The notes under the pieces are model-generated. The model was given only the letters and a program-made list of their open reading frames with translations, did no database searches and was not told where the DNA came from. DNA of 64,000 nucleotides. It comes from Paramacrobiotus metropolitanus. Lineage: Eukaryota; Tardigrada; Eutardigrada; Parachela; Macrobiotidae. The position numbers and the translations under genes are program-made. The stretch covers positions 2,542,001 to 2,606,000 of the forward strand of contig NW_026570226.1 in the NCBI RefSeq assembly GCF_019649055.1. The letters run 5' to 3'. Shown here in pieces: positions 42,557 to 54,639 of the stretch. Numbering within the stretch: position 1 is the first letter of the stretch; each line of letters begins with the position of its first letter.

Positions 42557-44606
42557 ATGACAATGCTCATGATGACCGTATTAATCGTTGCTGTTTTGTA
42601 TTTAACAGTGAGCGTTGAATATCGATGTGGGGAAGCGTTCGTCGTCCCTTGTCCAACCGAAGCAACAGGTCATGCCGGTACTTTTCGGTTCCGTGCTGTG
42701 TCCCAGATACAAGCGCCCCAGTGCAATGTGACACTGGAATTAGACGGAAATTGCACCAGCAGTATACTTGGGAATTTCGCTCTTTATTTAAACATAAGGT
42801 AAGTACTTGACACAGATAAAGCACAGGGTTTGTCCTGCACAACGCTGTAATTTACTGCATTTCGTAACGATGTTTCAGTCTGAATGTTCCTTAGTCTGTC
42901 TGACTGATGCTTACGTATTTTTTGCCTGGTAATGATTTCAGTTTATTTTTCGCTTTTGGCTGTATTAAAATATTCGTAAAACGATTGCCTACCAAACGCA
43001 CATACGTATCTGTAGTGTTTGCGACAGCATTTTACGAGTACTTACTACTTCCGTGACAGCCGTTTCGATGCCGTTTTAATTCCAGTGCTAAACCGTTACA
43101 CTGCTATAGGTAGCTTTATATATAGAGCTACCTCTATAATAAAGCTACCTGTATAATATATCTGTATAAACTTTAAGCTTTATATATAAAGCTTCTTCCA
43201 CGCTGCTACAGATACGTGCGGCTGTGACCTTTTGCTAACACCGGCGAATATTTCGTCTCTTGGTTTCCACACCGAACAGCAAGAGCGGGTAGTTGTACAT
43301 CTTCAAACTACGATTACCACGCAGCGGACCACTGCATTGTATAAGAAAAGAAACATTCGCAAGTGTCGGCAAAAATGTTACGGGTGCAGTTTCTCACGCT
43401 ACAACAGCCAGAGAAAAAGCTGGCTCTCCAAAAGGACCCTATAGCATAAGTCAATGCCTTTTGCATTTAGTGCAATCTGACTTATAATATTTACCCCCAT
43501 GACTTACTTATTTCAGAGCAATCGCTACGAGATCCCATCAAGTTTTGAAAATTTACGAATTGATAGGAAATAAGCAATTTCTGGGCAAGCAGTTGACTGG
43601 ACAGTCCATTTTAACACCGCGCCCATCCGTCGCGCAGTATTTAACAAGCTACAATAAACAACCACGCGTCAATATTGTGTACGACAATTCCGCTGGTTCT
43701 CCGTGGCCATCTGTCGGGTATCAAATTATTTTTGACTACACCGTACTTCACGGTATGAATTACACTGCATGAATTGCATTATTGCTCGGAGTCTTACCGG
43801 TAATTACAATTTTTTTTTATTTAATTTTTGATATAGGATCCAACCTTTCCGGGAGTACATACTGTCGGGCATTAAACGGCTGCATTCAGACTGCATGGTA
43901 CTGCCCAAACAGCACCGAACCTATAACTTGCCCTAACACTTATGTGCCGTCATTAACCGAGAACCCTACGGATACCATCCAGTGCGCGACAAATTTCTCC
44001 ACCGCGTTCAACCTTCGTTCAGGCGTTGCCTCCTCAGGCACCATGTACCAGCCATTCACGTTTCCACCGTACCGTCCCCCGCATTTTAACCCTGACGGAA
44101 GTTCATCAGTCACCGTTCACATACCCCAGGGCTTGACGTTGCCACCGTTCCACAATCCACCTGGCTGGGGCGATACTCCGCCTGGTTGGGGTGCCACCCC
44201 GCCTGGTTGGAGGGACCCGAGGGAGGCTTCGGGACTATCTGGCGGGGCCGCCGCTGGGATTATTGTCGCGGTGTTGGTCGTGGGTTTCTTGATATTGTTT
44301 ACCTGTGTACGGATTTGCAATGGTGAAGATGCCACTCGTCAGACTGCAACGCCGGTACCGGTAACTCTTGCCATTGTCCGCCGGAGAATCACAGCCGTGG
44401 TGGTACGTCGGGTGGTAGAGGACGATGAAGGAGATTCGCAGCCAATTATGACGGATGATGCAACAACTAGCGCAGCTAACGCATTCGCTAATGATCCTTA
44501 CGGCCAGTCGCTGCGATGCTTCGCTCCCCAGACATCGCATCATATGGGTGCGCCACCGTCGTACGCGGAAGCTGTTCGCCCCAACTCCATTCCGCACATT
44601 GCGTAA
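42557..44606 (+). CDS. CUB-domain single-pass membrane protein with PPxY tail
   Basis: Exons 42557-42798, 43517-43752 and 43837-44606 give 415 codons plus stop, with GT-AG borders and matching phases. ATG 42557 starts a signal peptide (MTMLMMTVLIVAVLYLTVS). A CUB-like domain spans exons 1 and 2: Cys, FRFRAVS, CNVTLELDG, VLKIYELIG and VGYQIIFDY fit the CUB strand pattern. Exon 3 adds a Cys-rich stretch (CRALNGCIQTAWYC, weakly LDL-receptor-A-like), a Pro-rich stalk with three PPGW repeats and a transmembrane helix near 44234-44310. The cytoplasmic tail (~90 residues) has Arg clusters and ends near PPSYAEAV, a PPxY motif that WW-domain ubiquitin ligases can bind. Likely a cell-surface receptor or adaptor. 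The giant element's 5' LTR has replaced everything beyond 30 bp upstream of the ATG. Confidence 0.75.
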
Positions 44607-45455
44607 CGCGACACCGAACTGAAAACACGGATAGATCCTACGCATATAATGTTTGTCGCTAAAAGGTTGATTTCTGCTGCATGTGCTGTTTTCAGCCGTA
44701 GTTAGCAATAGATGAGAAGCTGTTGATTTTTGTTGTGATGACAACGGGGCAGATCCGAAAAAGTTACTGCCGATCTGTTTTTCTACGCACGTCAAAAATT
44801 TCTGGCAAACGTCAACCATAAATTTGGAAGTTGTCTGTCGTATTCTTTTGCTAGCTTATTTATTGACTGATTTCTCAGACTATTAGAAATGTATGTGAAC
44901 ATCTTCTAAAGGTCATATTTACCGGTAAAATGTTATTTATTACCACGACACTACATAGCCCGGTACTTAATACGAAATTCGTTACAGGTAACGAAAATTT
45001 CGCTTTCGCCCACTTCAAATACTTTCTCGTTTTTTTATGACATTATGCAGCCGGTATACATTTCCACATTGGTGTTAAGACATTCGTACGCCCGACTTCC
45101 GCTTGGGACGTTATGGGTAAAACAAAGTGTCCAAACGTGCTGGTACATGCGCAAATACCTGTACTTACTAAAATCGTCATGTTTGACCGATCTGCAAAAA
45201 TTTCACAAACTCATACATAACCATGAAGGTCTCTTTACACTAAATCATTGTTTCTTCATTTTTTCAAAATTACAATGAATTTTAAAATTGTGCACGCTGT
45301 GTGCGCACAATCGGTTTTCACGGCCATTTATCCAAAATATCATAAAACACGCTATCATAAAACAACGAAAAATAGTGTCTGGAGGCGGACGGAAATCTCC
45401 GCATGTGCAGAATAACAACGATACAGAATTTTAAGTTTTTGCTGTGTTTTCTATC
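44607..45455. other. Intergenic, no gene seen
   Basis: Only short frames with no motif or splice support. It would include the 3' UTR of the CUB gene. Confidence 0.5.
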
Positions 45456-46285
45456 ATCAGACTATCGTACCGGCAGTTGCCGTTGATGCGGTGCTCTACA
45501 GGCGACCGAAAGCGGTGGCAAGTTGCATGCTGAACTACGAAACGGCACCAAAGCAACAGATATGGCTGTATTTCCATCAAGCTCGCCGATCGTTATTGTA
45601 TTCGTTGTGCTGGTTCAATATCCAGTTGTTTTTCACATTCGCCGGAAACGAAATTGCGGCAAATTCGGCATTCCAACAATTCACGGAATACCGGTAAAAG
45701 ATTTTTCTGGTACTAAGTCCAATTGGCTCAATAACTATGGTTTTATAAGGACTGCCCATCAGTAAACTTAAGCCAGCTCCTGCTTCCGTAAGCAACACAT
45801 TGGATTTTGCAGGTGGTGAATTTGACTTAATTTATTTTATGTGGATTGGTAAATATTTTCGTAAGCCGGAAATTTCGTAACCGTTTTCATAACTCCTTTT
45901 TAAAGAGCTAATGTGCATTCCGGGGGATTGATCTACAAAGCGGCTCCGCAATTTGATACAACAGGGCATTACTTTTGATATTAATGAAATTGGGAAAATT
46001 TCTCCCATCCGGCTGCTAGAGACTGCATTGTTAACTTTGTCAGACAGCGCCATCCAATAACTCGCAAGCGAAGTCGGAGCGGAACGCCTTTTTGCTGCTG
46101 ACCATATTGACGGTCAGTGCCTTCATCTGCTGGACACCTGTCGCTGTCTTGCTGCCTTTGTTAATGATTATTCGGTCATGTTTTGGATTCTCACGATAAG
46201 TGAACTGCAGCCCACAGTCGACCCCATAATCTTCACGCTTTCGCTGCCGGACCTTCGACACTTGATGTTTCTGCGACCTCCTTGT
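45456..46285 (+). pseudogene. GPCR pseudogene, TM4-TM7 remnant
   Basis: At 45460-45660 the sequence encodes a segment close to TM4-TM5 of the receptor at 54640 (IVPAVAVDAVLYRRPK, then QQIWLYFHQA). A frame change near 45583 is needed to continue into VLVQYPVVFHIRRKR. A second block at 46070-46285 encodes the TM6-TM7 exon (FICWTPVAVLLPLL, then ISELQPTVDPIIFTLSLPDLRH), again with an internal frameshift. TM1-TM3 are absent. It is a decayed member of the local seven-helix receptor family. Confidence 0.75.
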
Positions 46286-46624
46286 TGAGACATGGTTCAC
46301 TGCAAATGTTTGCATAATTTACACAATGCCAGTTGTCACAGATGATTTTAGAAATTCAAAAAGGCCGAAATTTGCTAGACCCCTGTGCGGGGTATTTTCG
46401 AAACTGCCAGTGTTTTTGTGCTTTTTTTGTATTTTTCTTTTTACATGACTATTTGAGGCACGACGAAGAAAAAAATGCCTAGTACTACTATATCGGTATA
46501 GTAGTTTGAAACCAGATTTTGCTACACCACTTTAAAATTTGAATAACGTTTCCACGTTTAGCTTGTTGGTTCAAAAAAGCTTATAAAACCCATACATTTT
46601 GCGCGTGTAAACTTTACCACAAGA
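46286..46624. other. Intergenic, no gene seen
   Basis: AT-rich, no exon. A short palindrome around TACTATATCGGTATAGTA is near 46480-46505. Confidence 0.4.
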
Positions 46625-47110
46625 TGTGCCACCAAACCTTATTTAATGTTACCGCTTCCGGACTCCACTGGGGGCACTGGAGCCCCGGCTGCTGGGAGGC
46701 TGGTGCTCTCTGTGATCGGCTGTGTGCGGTGATCGTGGGTAAGCGAGAAGCCGGCCGACCGGGGGTCGGCGGAAGAGAGCGACCAGTGCCCTGCGCAACC
46801 GAAGGCCCCTTTATTGAGCAAGTGCGAAATAACAGCAGAAGAAAACAGCAGGGTGTGGCGGGTGGTAAAAGAACAGAGATCACTCGCGCGCACACGATAT
46901 CGAAGAAGCAAAGACAGACAGCAGTGAGAACTGCAGAACCATGCAATGCGAGCACACGAACAGTACCAAGTGCAAACAGCATGCCCGTGCATGACGGCGG
47001 CCGCTTTGATCTAAGCGCCACGGCGACGCGCAGCGCCACCAACAGACTCACGTAACTCGCAACACACGGCGAAAGGAGACAGAGCGGAAGCGCATGTCCT
47101 CCAGCTAACA
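46625..47110. repeat. G+C-rich block, possible solo LTR
   Basis: A ~486-bp block, much richer in G+C than its surroundings, begins TGTGCCACC and ends CTAACA, like the ends of the giant element's LTRs. It has TTTATTG about 190 bp from its left end (AATAAA on the minus strand). It is open on both strands over ~430-500 bp, more likely from composition than coding. No target duplication was found and it is not an obvious copy of the giant LTR, so the call is tentative. Confidence 0.3.
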
Positions 47111-48316
47111 TTAACATCAATTAACTCGTTAATTGTCATTTTTCTTTATGCTTTTACAGTTGTTACCCATAGTCACATTAAAAGTCCATACGCAGCCGCG
47201 AAGTCAAACATCGGAGAACGGTTTGTAAAACTTAATGATTTTAAGCCAGCATTTCTTTACTAGCCGCAGCTGTTTATTACTTATCCCAACACGGTAAGTT
47301 TTAGCGCGTTACTGCATGGACTTGTGGCAAATGCCGCAAACGCGCGCCTAAGAATGGGACGTTTGTTTTCACGTCATATCGATTAAAAAATGCGGTAGTT
47401 ATTTCCAAGCGCATGCATGTACTCATGCATCTGTATACTTATTAAAGCAATTTACTGTATGCAGTCAAAGACATCCTTTAATATAAACTTTTATGCCCGG
47501 CTCTCGGTACATCGGCATTTTCACTTAAGCTTAAACGTGTCGTATTAATCAAGGTTGGACGACTTTATTAACCACTTCCCAGCCACGCTTAGCGGTATGA
47601 GCACTCTTCTCTCTCAAACTGGTATGGCGAAAACAACTTGGAGGATCGATGGAGGTATGCGTACGAACTCAAGAACCAGGAATCCCTATCAGGAGCCCTG
47701 CGAAACACGAATGAATGCCTTACTTCTCACTTCCGGTCTCGGTTCTTACGTGGATTAGATAAAGGCGATGGCCTGTGCGGCGCGAGTATACTGCGGTAAC
47801 CCAAAGCTAAGATTAGACTCGAATCCCGAACTTCTAGGTAACCTTTAGAAAATACTGCCCTTTAATCCAATGCACATCGTAATCCTCGACACATGAAAGT
47901 CAGAAAAGTAAGAATATCAGAAATCAGACGACTAATTCCTGACCGCTCCCGATATTAGACATCACTCGAGCTTATATAGACTTCTAGTAGTACACGGCAT
48001 ACATCGCTAGGAGTTTAACGTACAGCCAATCACGGGTAGAGAGATGACTAGATAATAACACGGCGCTTGTATTTATAGGTAAAGGCGGACATCATCGTGG
48101 CATCCCGGTGGTGTACTCGTCCTCCCCACGTCAAACGATAAGAAATTCAGGATAGTTTCGATAGTACTATTTGGTAATACCAGGTTTTGAATGAAAAATT
48201 AGAGCAAAAACACAATAACACTGGCACCGGTACTGTGTTACAGTCACCACTGCTTGAGATCTTCGAAGATTATTTGCAATTGACTCCAAAACAACCGATT
48301 CACCTACAAAAATGTA
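47111..48316. other. Intergenic, no gene seen
   Basis: No supportable coding exon or repeat structure. Confidence 0.45.
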
Positions 48317-48999
48317 CAGTGGAACCTCCCGACCTTGAACACCCTCGGTACGCAGTTTCTTGTTCAGGGTTCAGAGGTGTTCATGGTTCAGAGGTACTGC
48401 CCCCAGGGGCGGAGATTTTCTCAGGGGGGCCCCTGACTTCGTATAATTTATATATAGCTAGTTAAAAAGCTTAATGTATGATTTGTATCGTGTTGGGCAA
48501 GATAAAAGTTTAACATGGGAATTACAATTCAAAAAATTAAAATTTTAATATTTAATTTTACAATTCGAAAATTAAAATTTTAATATTCGTCGGCCGAAAA
48601 ATTATCGAGAATAGATTTTTTTCATCAGAATGAGCAGCGGTGAACTTGTCTGGGACGCATTTCTTACCTTGATGTTCATTTAAAAACTAGAAATTTGATC
48701 ACGAAATAAAAATACTGAACGGCAGACGAGTGGTTACGAATGATCTAAGTGAACACCTTGAACGCTTGATCTTCTCGGATGTTTTGGTGAGCCGCTCTGT
48801 TCATGTCTGGAGGTCTTATTTACTAAGAAAACATACTGCGGTACATAGCCGAGTGTTCACGGTTCAGAGTTCAGAGGTGTTCAGGGTTCAGAGGTCCCCC
48901 CTAATGCTATACATTACGAGAAGCGCCGGTACGAAAAAAGTTGTTCAAGATTCAAAGGTGTTCAGCGTTCGGGGGTGTTCAGAGTAGGAGGTTCCACTG
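48317..48999. mobile_element. pogo/Tc1-like non-autonomous MITE
   Basis: The left end CAGTGGAACCTCC and right end GGAGGTTCCACTG are inverted. Both sides are flanked by TA (48315-48316 and 49000-49001), the target duplication of the Tc1/mariner superfamily. CAGTGGAACCTC termini are typical of pogo-like elements. The 683-bp interior has no transposase ORF. It contains subterminal GTTCAGAGGTGTTCAGGGTTCAGAG-type iterations at both ends that could be transposase binding sites. Confidence 0.8.
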
Positions 49000-49355
49000 T
49001 ATGCTCATGTAGCTTTAAGACTACCACAGCCAAAAACGATTTCTGAACGATAAGGTACATTTGTTAAGATGTTTTTAAAATCGTATTAAACTCTACTGGT
49101 GGTTTCCACTCCACTTTCCAGAGATTCGGATTGAACTGAAAATAATTCGACGATAGACTGCTTTGTTTTCTGCTGCCATTTTATACGCCGCTGCCATTTT
49201 TCTAAAATAACGGTTCATCAAAACGGTGCCAGTTTCGCGAAGAGCCGTTCCCTCCCAGAATTGACTGTGCGCACTGCGTTCCAGTTTGTCCGTATGACAA
49301 TTTCTCCAAATTCAAAAACTGACAATCAAGGGAAAAGGGTTCACAACGCTGGTTC
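49000..49355. other. Intergenic, no gene seen
   Basis: No clear coding sequence. A minus-strand frame extends through here from the duplicated segment, but it has no start or motif support. Confidence 0.4.
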
Positions 49356-49929
49356 GGCAGGGCTAGATACTGCATACATTGATCATCCCCGATCGCTGCT
49401 ATTCGCAGTCTTTCCGCTCGCGGACTTGCCATTTCGACGATAGAGTGCTTGGCGCTTTTCTGCTTTTTTCTTGCGCTTGATACCTCGTACCTTCCAAACA
49501 TCAAACGCTTTAACATTTGTTCGTTAGCTAGGCTCAGCTAATAATTACCATTCAGCATTTCCGTGTGGGCAGGAAACTAAAGATTCCTCCACCGTTTGGT
49601 CGTACAGAAGGCTGCATTTCCTCTTGATAGATCGTTGACCGGCAGGGCTAGATACTGCATACATTGATCATCCCCGATCGCTGCTACAGTATTCGCAGTC
49701 TTTCCGCTCGCGGACTTGCCATTTCGACGATAGAGTGCTTGGCGTTTTTCTGCTTTTTTCTTGCGTTTGATACCTCCTACCTTCCAGACATCAAACGCTT
49801 TAACATTTGTTCGTTAACTAGGCTCAGCTAATAATTCCCATTCAGCATTTCCGTGTGGGCAGGAAACTAAAGATTCCTCCACCGTTTGGTCGTACAGAAG
49901 GCTGCATTTCCTCTTGGTAGATCGTTGAC
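49356..49929. repeat. Direct tandem duplication, ~285-bp unit
   Basis: Copy 1 (49356-49640) and copy 2 (49641-49929) are about 95% identical, with a four-base insertion in copy 2. Copy 2 contains the last ~40 codons and stop of the PIN-domain gene, so the duplication copied that gene's 3' end downstream of itself. Confidence 0.85.
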
Positions 49930-50650
49930 CGAAACGCTTCTGCTGGTCGACAATGCATAACGCTCTGGTCAACGTATCTACCAGATGATCTTTACACTGC
50001 CACGATGCTTCGTCTCTCCACTGCTGCTTGACGATCTTACCAAAGATTTTATCCAAACAAACACCAACATCCCAAAGGTCACCTCGAAACTCCACAAAAC
50101 GAATGCCGACTGATTCGTTATACAGCGTAAGGCGTGAGCAAGTAATGTCACTGACCAAAGCAATCAGCTGCAGGATCTTATCGTTCGTTATCAAAAACAC
50201 TTTTACGATGTCCGACGGAATACAGAGTAAATCCACCGAATGCCCGCTGTAGGCTTCCATGTTGTGCCGCACCAGCCGAACACTCGCAAAATCCCCGTTC
50301 AGTACTGACAGAGCCAAACCTGTTGCTGCTCGTCTTGCGGGGCAGTTCGCATGGCGCTCGTTGACCTGACGCAAATCGTCCTCCACGTTGCTGGGCAGCA
50401 TTAGAATACAGTTGTTAAATTTGCTTAAGCCGGCTAATATTGATTCGAAGTTGGCACGAGTGTCGATGGAACCGCTAATTTTGAGGATTGTTTGACCGAT
50501 GTTCATTAGGATGTTGGTGTCCAAAATCCCGATGGATGTTGCGGGAGGACCTGGGATGATAAAGCGATTGGAAGATGTTTAAGCAGTTTACAAATCCATG
50601 AATACTCTTACAACATTACCTGCATGGGTAGATGGACTTGAGTGTTGCAT
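49814..50650 (-). CDS. PIN-domain-like protein
   Basis: Exon 2 (50550-49814) carries GILDTNILMNIG at its start and VFLITNDKILQLIALVSD further on, with VEDDL between. These supply the Asp, Glu and Asp positions of PIN-fold ribonucleases (SWT1/VapC-type families). A short exon 1 (50650-50620) with ATG is proposed; its phase fits (G + GT) across a 69-nt intron, giving 255 codons. Its true start may be further upstream. The C-terminal ~90 residues are Lys/Arg-containing and unrecognised. Family knowledge suggests metal-dependent RNA cleavage; the acidic residues visible fit an active enzyme. The 3' end is tandemly duplicated. Confidence 0.55.
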
Positions 50651-51464
50651 TCTGCCTGGCAGCAAGAGAGTGTGACTGGCAGGTTGATGGTAAAGAATCC
50701 ATGGTTGGCACGTGGGTTTATATGTGCACTGCTGCTCGTATCAATTTGGAACATTGATACGAACGAATTAACTGAGCTAAATTTTGCTTTGTCTGTTGGA
50801 CATATTCAGGGCAAGCCTTATCGTTAACTTGGTGCGTTGAGGTGTCTGGCATCCGACAAAGGTAACAGCCATATCCAATACCCGGACTGGGTTTGTATCC
50901 AGGACGCATATTGCCGCTATGTACAGTACAAGCTTGTCGATGAATTGAGCATGTATAGAGTATGTAAAGATAAAACGGGGTTCACGGTTCACCTATGGCG
51001 TAATGTACTATACATGTAGTGTATGTATGTACGCGCACAAAGGTGGTTCGTATCTGGTGAATCTGGATGATGTCCTAGAGATACTGTGCTCAGTGTGCTC
51101 TAGCAATGAGATAGCTGTGTCAAGTGTTGTTGTAATGTTTAACATTTACTGTTAGTTGCCTGGTTGGCTCCGTAGCGAGCATCGCATCGCATTAATAAAG
51201 AATACACCGTCACTACAATACGACAGGTAATTAGCGCAAATCTTTGGCATTCATCACGCTCCACGCCATGTTAAATGCATGATTGTTTTAATTATCTTGA
51301 ATTAATTGGAATTGATTTGTGTTAGGTAATTAATTTATAATACTATTTGAATATGAAGTATAAATATGAATTTTTACAGTATGTTCGAACGTTTGCTGAG
51401 TTTGTCGACAGTCGTAAGCACAAACTGTCTGCCACAAAATGTTCGCACTTATAATATTACTAGG
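50651..51464. other. Intergenic, no gene seen
   Basis: No supportable exon. AT-rich between 51240 and 51480. Confidence 0.45.
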
Positions 51465-51876
51465 GAATTTTAGATTTCACATGGTTCAGGCTCCGTCCAC
51501 TAGAAACTACCGCGTCACATAAACAGTACGTTACCAGATTGAACAGCGTTCAAAATGCTTGTACGGATGCACACATGCAGTGACGTACAGCTGAAAAATA
51601 AATCGAGTCGAGAGTGCCGAGAGCGTGACCAACCTGCTCTCGGGGAGGCGGTTAGAGCACACAAAAAAGATCCACAGGCAGCATACGCTGGCTTATTGCT
51701 CAGCCATACGGCTGAGCCGTTGCACAGATCCACGCAAGGGAGATAGTTTTTACGCGTCAGCCAACGACGTTAGGTTACGGCGCCTTACGTCGCGAACGGA
51801 CGTAAATCGACCCGTAACGCCAACTTCTACCCGCACGTCGAACTGGACGGAACTTGTTTTGTGAAATCTAAAATTC
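51465..51876. mobile_element. Small inverted-repeat element (MITE)
   Basis: GAATTTTAGATTTCAC at 51465-51480 is perfectly inverted as GTGAAATCTAAAATTC at 51861-51876. The similarity extends inward to TCCGTCC/GGACGGA. The ~412-bp body has no transposase. TACT occurs close to both ends and could be a target duplication, but the boundary is not exact. Confidence 0.7.
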
Positions 51877-51924
51877 GCTACTACATACGGTGCTTAGCCG
51901 GACAGCTTGTAGATATGGAGCGCT

Positions 51925-52030
51925 GCCGTTGCTCTAGAGTAGGTGTTCGAGTGGAATGAATGAACATTCCTATCTTCATTCATGTTCATTCATGTTCATT
52001 CATTCCACTCGCACACCTAGAGCAATGGCA
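51925..52030. repeat. Foldback inverted repeat
   Basis: The left arm 51925-51965 and right arm 51994-52030 are nearly complementary (GAGTGGAATGAATGAAC against GTTCATTCATTCCACTC, with flanking CTCTAG/CTAGAG pairs). The spacer repeats TTCATTCATG. A long hairpin with no coding content. Confidence 0.8.
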
Positions 52031-52037
52031 ATGTTTG

Positions 52038-54639
52038 GAGCAAAACATCTTAAGTAAATCAGGACAAACCTAGCTGATTTGTTGACATACTCGTACTGTA
52101 CATGCAACGTATAAGCCAAGTGCTTTTAATAATTACGCCGACTGCTCTACAGTCTACACGCTATCTTGCATTAAAGCCAATGACCGTTTATCGCGGCATC
52201 CACAAAGGCGAACAATAGAATCGTATAATGCATCACTAATATTGTCCAGGAGGTAGGGGATAAAAGGTGGCAGTGGCACCTGCCACGGGCAACTGCACCG
52301 GCAGTGGCAGATGCCACTACGCGTTCTGGCATGCGATAAAACGTGGCTACTGCCAAAAATTCAGAATCAGCTAACTCTATGATTAAAGCGAATAAATAAT
52401 GAAATTGATTATTCGAGGCCATTGCCGCAGTGGACGCAATGCCAGCCAAATTGCAGGCCTTTGTCTACTGATGGACAGGGATTCATGTGACGGTGGCCGC
52501 ATTGGCGTGCCCAAACGATAGCACGGCAATTCGGCGACCTAGCATTCGCTGACCGACAATTTGCTGACCGATAATTCACTTTTCTGCTAAATTGTTGGCC
52601 GCCGTTCTGTCGAAACATTCTTGGTGATCGACAACTGGCTTTTTGCTGTGATACGTTGGGTTTTTTTTGCTTCTTGTTGTTTTTCTTAGGCTGCGTGGTT
52701 TTCTCAGTCAGCAAATTGTGGTCAGTAAGTTGTCGATGTTCACAAAACATCGTTCGACGAGATATCGTTTGTCGCCTCCACAAACATGTTTGCTGTAAAT
52801 GTTTGTCTACCTACGTAGTTCATCAGCGCTACGGAATGAATGTCCATTGGTCAAAACAACATTTTAAAATTTAAAACTTAAAATTCGCAAATAAACTGTT
52901 GTGGAGTATTATCTATGTAATTCTGCAATCTTGGATATGTGTTTGTTAATTTCGTTTCACATCATTCATTGGACCATAATGAAGTACTGCACCACATAAT
53001 ATTACTAACGGTTCTTTTTAACTTTTTGAAACCAGTTTCTCGTATTAATTTCTTTGAGATCTTAAAAATAATTTTCTTTTTGGTCTGTTCATTTTAAAAT
53101 CACGTACAAATCTAACTGGCGACTACGAAATAAATCTGGAGATGTGGCACTGAACCTAATTTTTCATCCAGGTGTAGTTTTAACAATTATTTACTTATCA
53201 ACGCATTAAAATGCTGCAGCATAGCTCGGAAGCAGTAAAGTCGAAAATCGAGAAAGTAGTTTTAAGAAGATAGTGTTTCAGAAAGTGGTGTTTTGGCTCT
53301 CGCTGCAGGTTCCCAACACAAAGCGGTACATCAGCAGCTTATTTCATATGCCTGTGCCATATAGTAGTCACGTTGCGCAAACCCGCTTCTCGTCGCAGTT
53401 GTTGGTAGCTCGTAGCTTTTACGAGTTTTATCCTGTCTGTGCTCTATCAGGAAATTAAAATTCTACAGTAATTTACATTTGGACACCGATGGCACGAAAT
53501 CATTTAAATTGCTCCGCGGCTTTGTGTCATAGGGAATTTTTCTCAGCTTTACGCTCGTTGGACTGGAAGCGTGTGATTCAGTAAGCGCTTCCTAGCCATG
53601 CTTGAATTAATTCTGCTTTCTTATGACGGGAACGGGGAAGTAGTTTACTTGGGAACAATTACCGCAGGCTTTGCAAGACATAACATGCTGGAACATCTAT
53701 CCTAGATGTAAACCGCACGCCTGCTGCACTAGTCACGTTGCGCAAACCCGCTTCTCGTCGCAGTTGCTGGTAGCTCGTAGCTTTTACGAGTTTTATCCTG
53801 TCTGTGCTCTATCTAGATGTAGAACGATTAGGAGTACTGCCTATTGTGTATTTGAAGCTACGCTGGGCACAAGTTCAATGCTTTCTGAAAGACAGGCAAA
53901 TTCAATGAATGTCTACAATTTCAACCTATTTTCATCCTTTCCAGAAGGATAGCGACGCATGGTATTATATGCGCACTTCACTGAAATGGCAAAATTAACA
54001 AAATTAATGCAAGTACGGCAAGCTGCGCTATTGAGTGAGGAAAATTCTTCTATTAACTTTTGAATTCAATTGCTGCTTACGCCGGTATTAGTTGCTGCTG
54101 CGGTATTACTGCCGATACCCACAACACGAAGAGTCAGACAACTTTCTCTGTTGGCTGGTATACGGCCAGTGCAGCGCACCATGGTGCATAAGTTATGATT
54201 CATAGAGATAAGAACGGGTATGTTAAAAAACGGAGCTCTGCAGCGCGGTATCTCGAATACGTGCGGTATAGTTGTTTTGACCACTCAGAGCGTAGATAAG
54301 CTCCGGATCGTGATGACACACGTTACCAGTCGTTTCTACTGCGCATAATGCACAAAAAACCTACATAGGCGTTGGAAGATACCCGAATGTCTGAATCTGA
54401 GCAACATCGGCATTGAGTTTGCGGCGGCAGTTATAGACTGAACGGTCACCTAAGCGATCAAGCAAATTTTTTTCTCTCATAGGCGATTTGCACCCCGTCA
54501 GAAATACCGTACGTGTGTAACTGACATGATCGTATAGTGACGTTGACACTGCATTTCCCTAGAAATTGGAAAATATCGGCAGTCTTACGGTCCATACTTT
54601 ACGGAATTTCCTTTATAGTATAAGTGTTACTTCATTACA
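52038..54639. other. Long gene-poor interval
   Basis: No convincing exon in 2.6 kb. It contains a small GGCAGTGGCA/TGCCACTGCC-like inverted repeat near 52268-52316 and the 84-bp direct repeat listed separately. A receptor-like exon was looked for and not seen. Confidence 0.45.
53365..53813 (+). repeat. 84-bp direct repeat pair
   Basis: 53365-53448 and 53730-53813 differ at one base (TTGTTGG/TTGCTGG). They contain TAGCTCGTAGCTTTTACGAG. The copies are 281 bp apart with unrelated flanks, which suggests a recent dispersed duplication or the ends of a small element. Confidence 0.8.

Noticed and set aside
46614-47120. Coding gene in the G+C-rich block
   Set aside because: Open on both strands with no motif, splice signal or consistent codon pattern; composition explains the open frames.
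48187-48465. 92-codon plus-strand ORF
   Set aside because: It runs into the terminal repeat of the pogo-like MITE and has no protein features.
49202-49516. Minus-strand 104-codon ORF
   Set aside because: Part of it is the duplicated 3' flank of the PIN gene in a different frame; no independent support.
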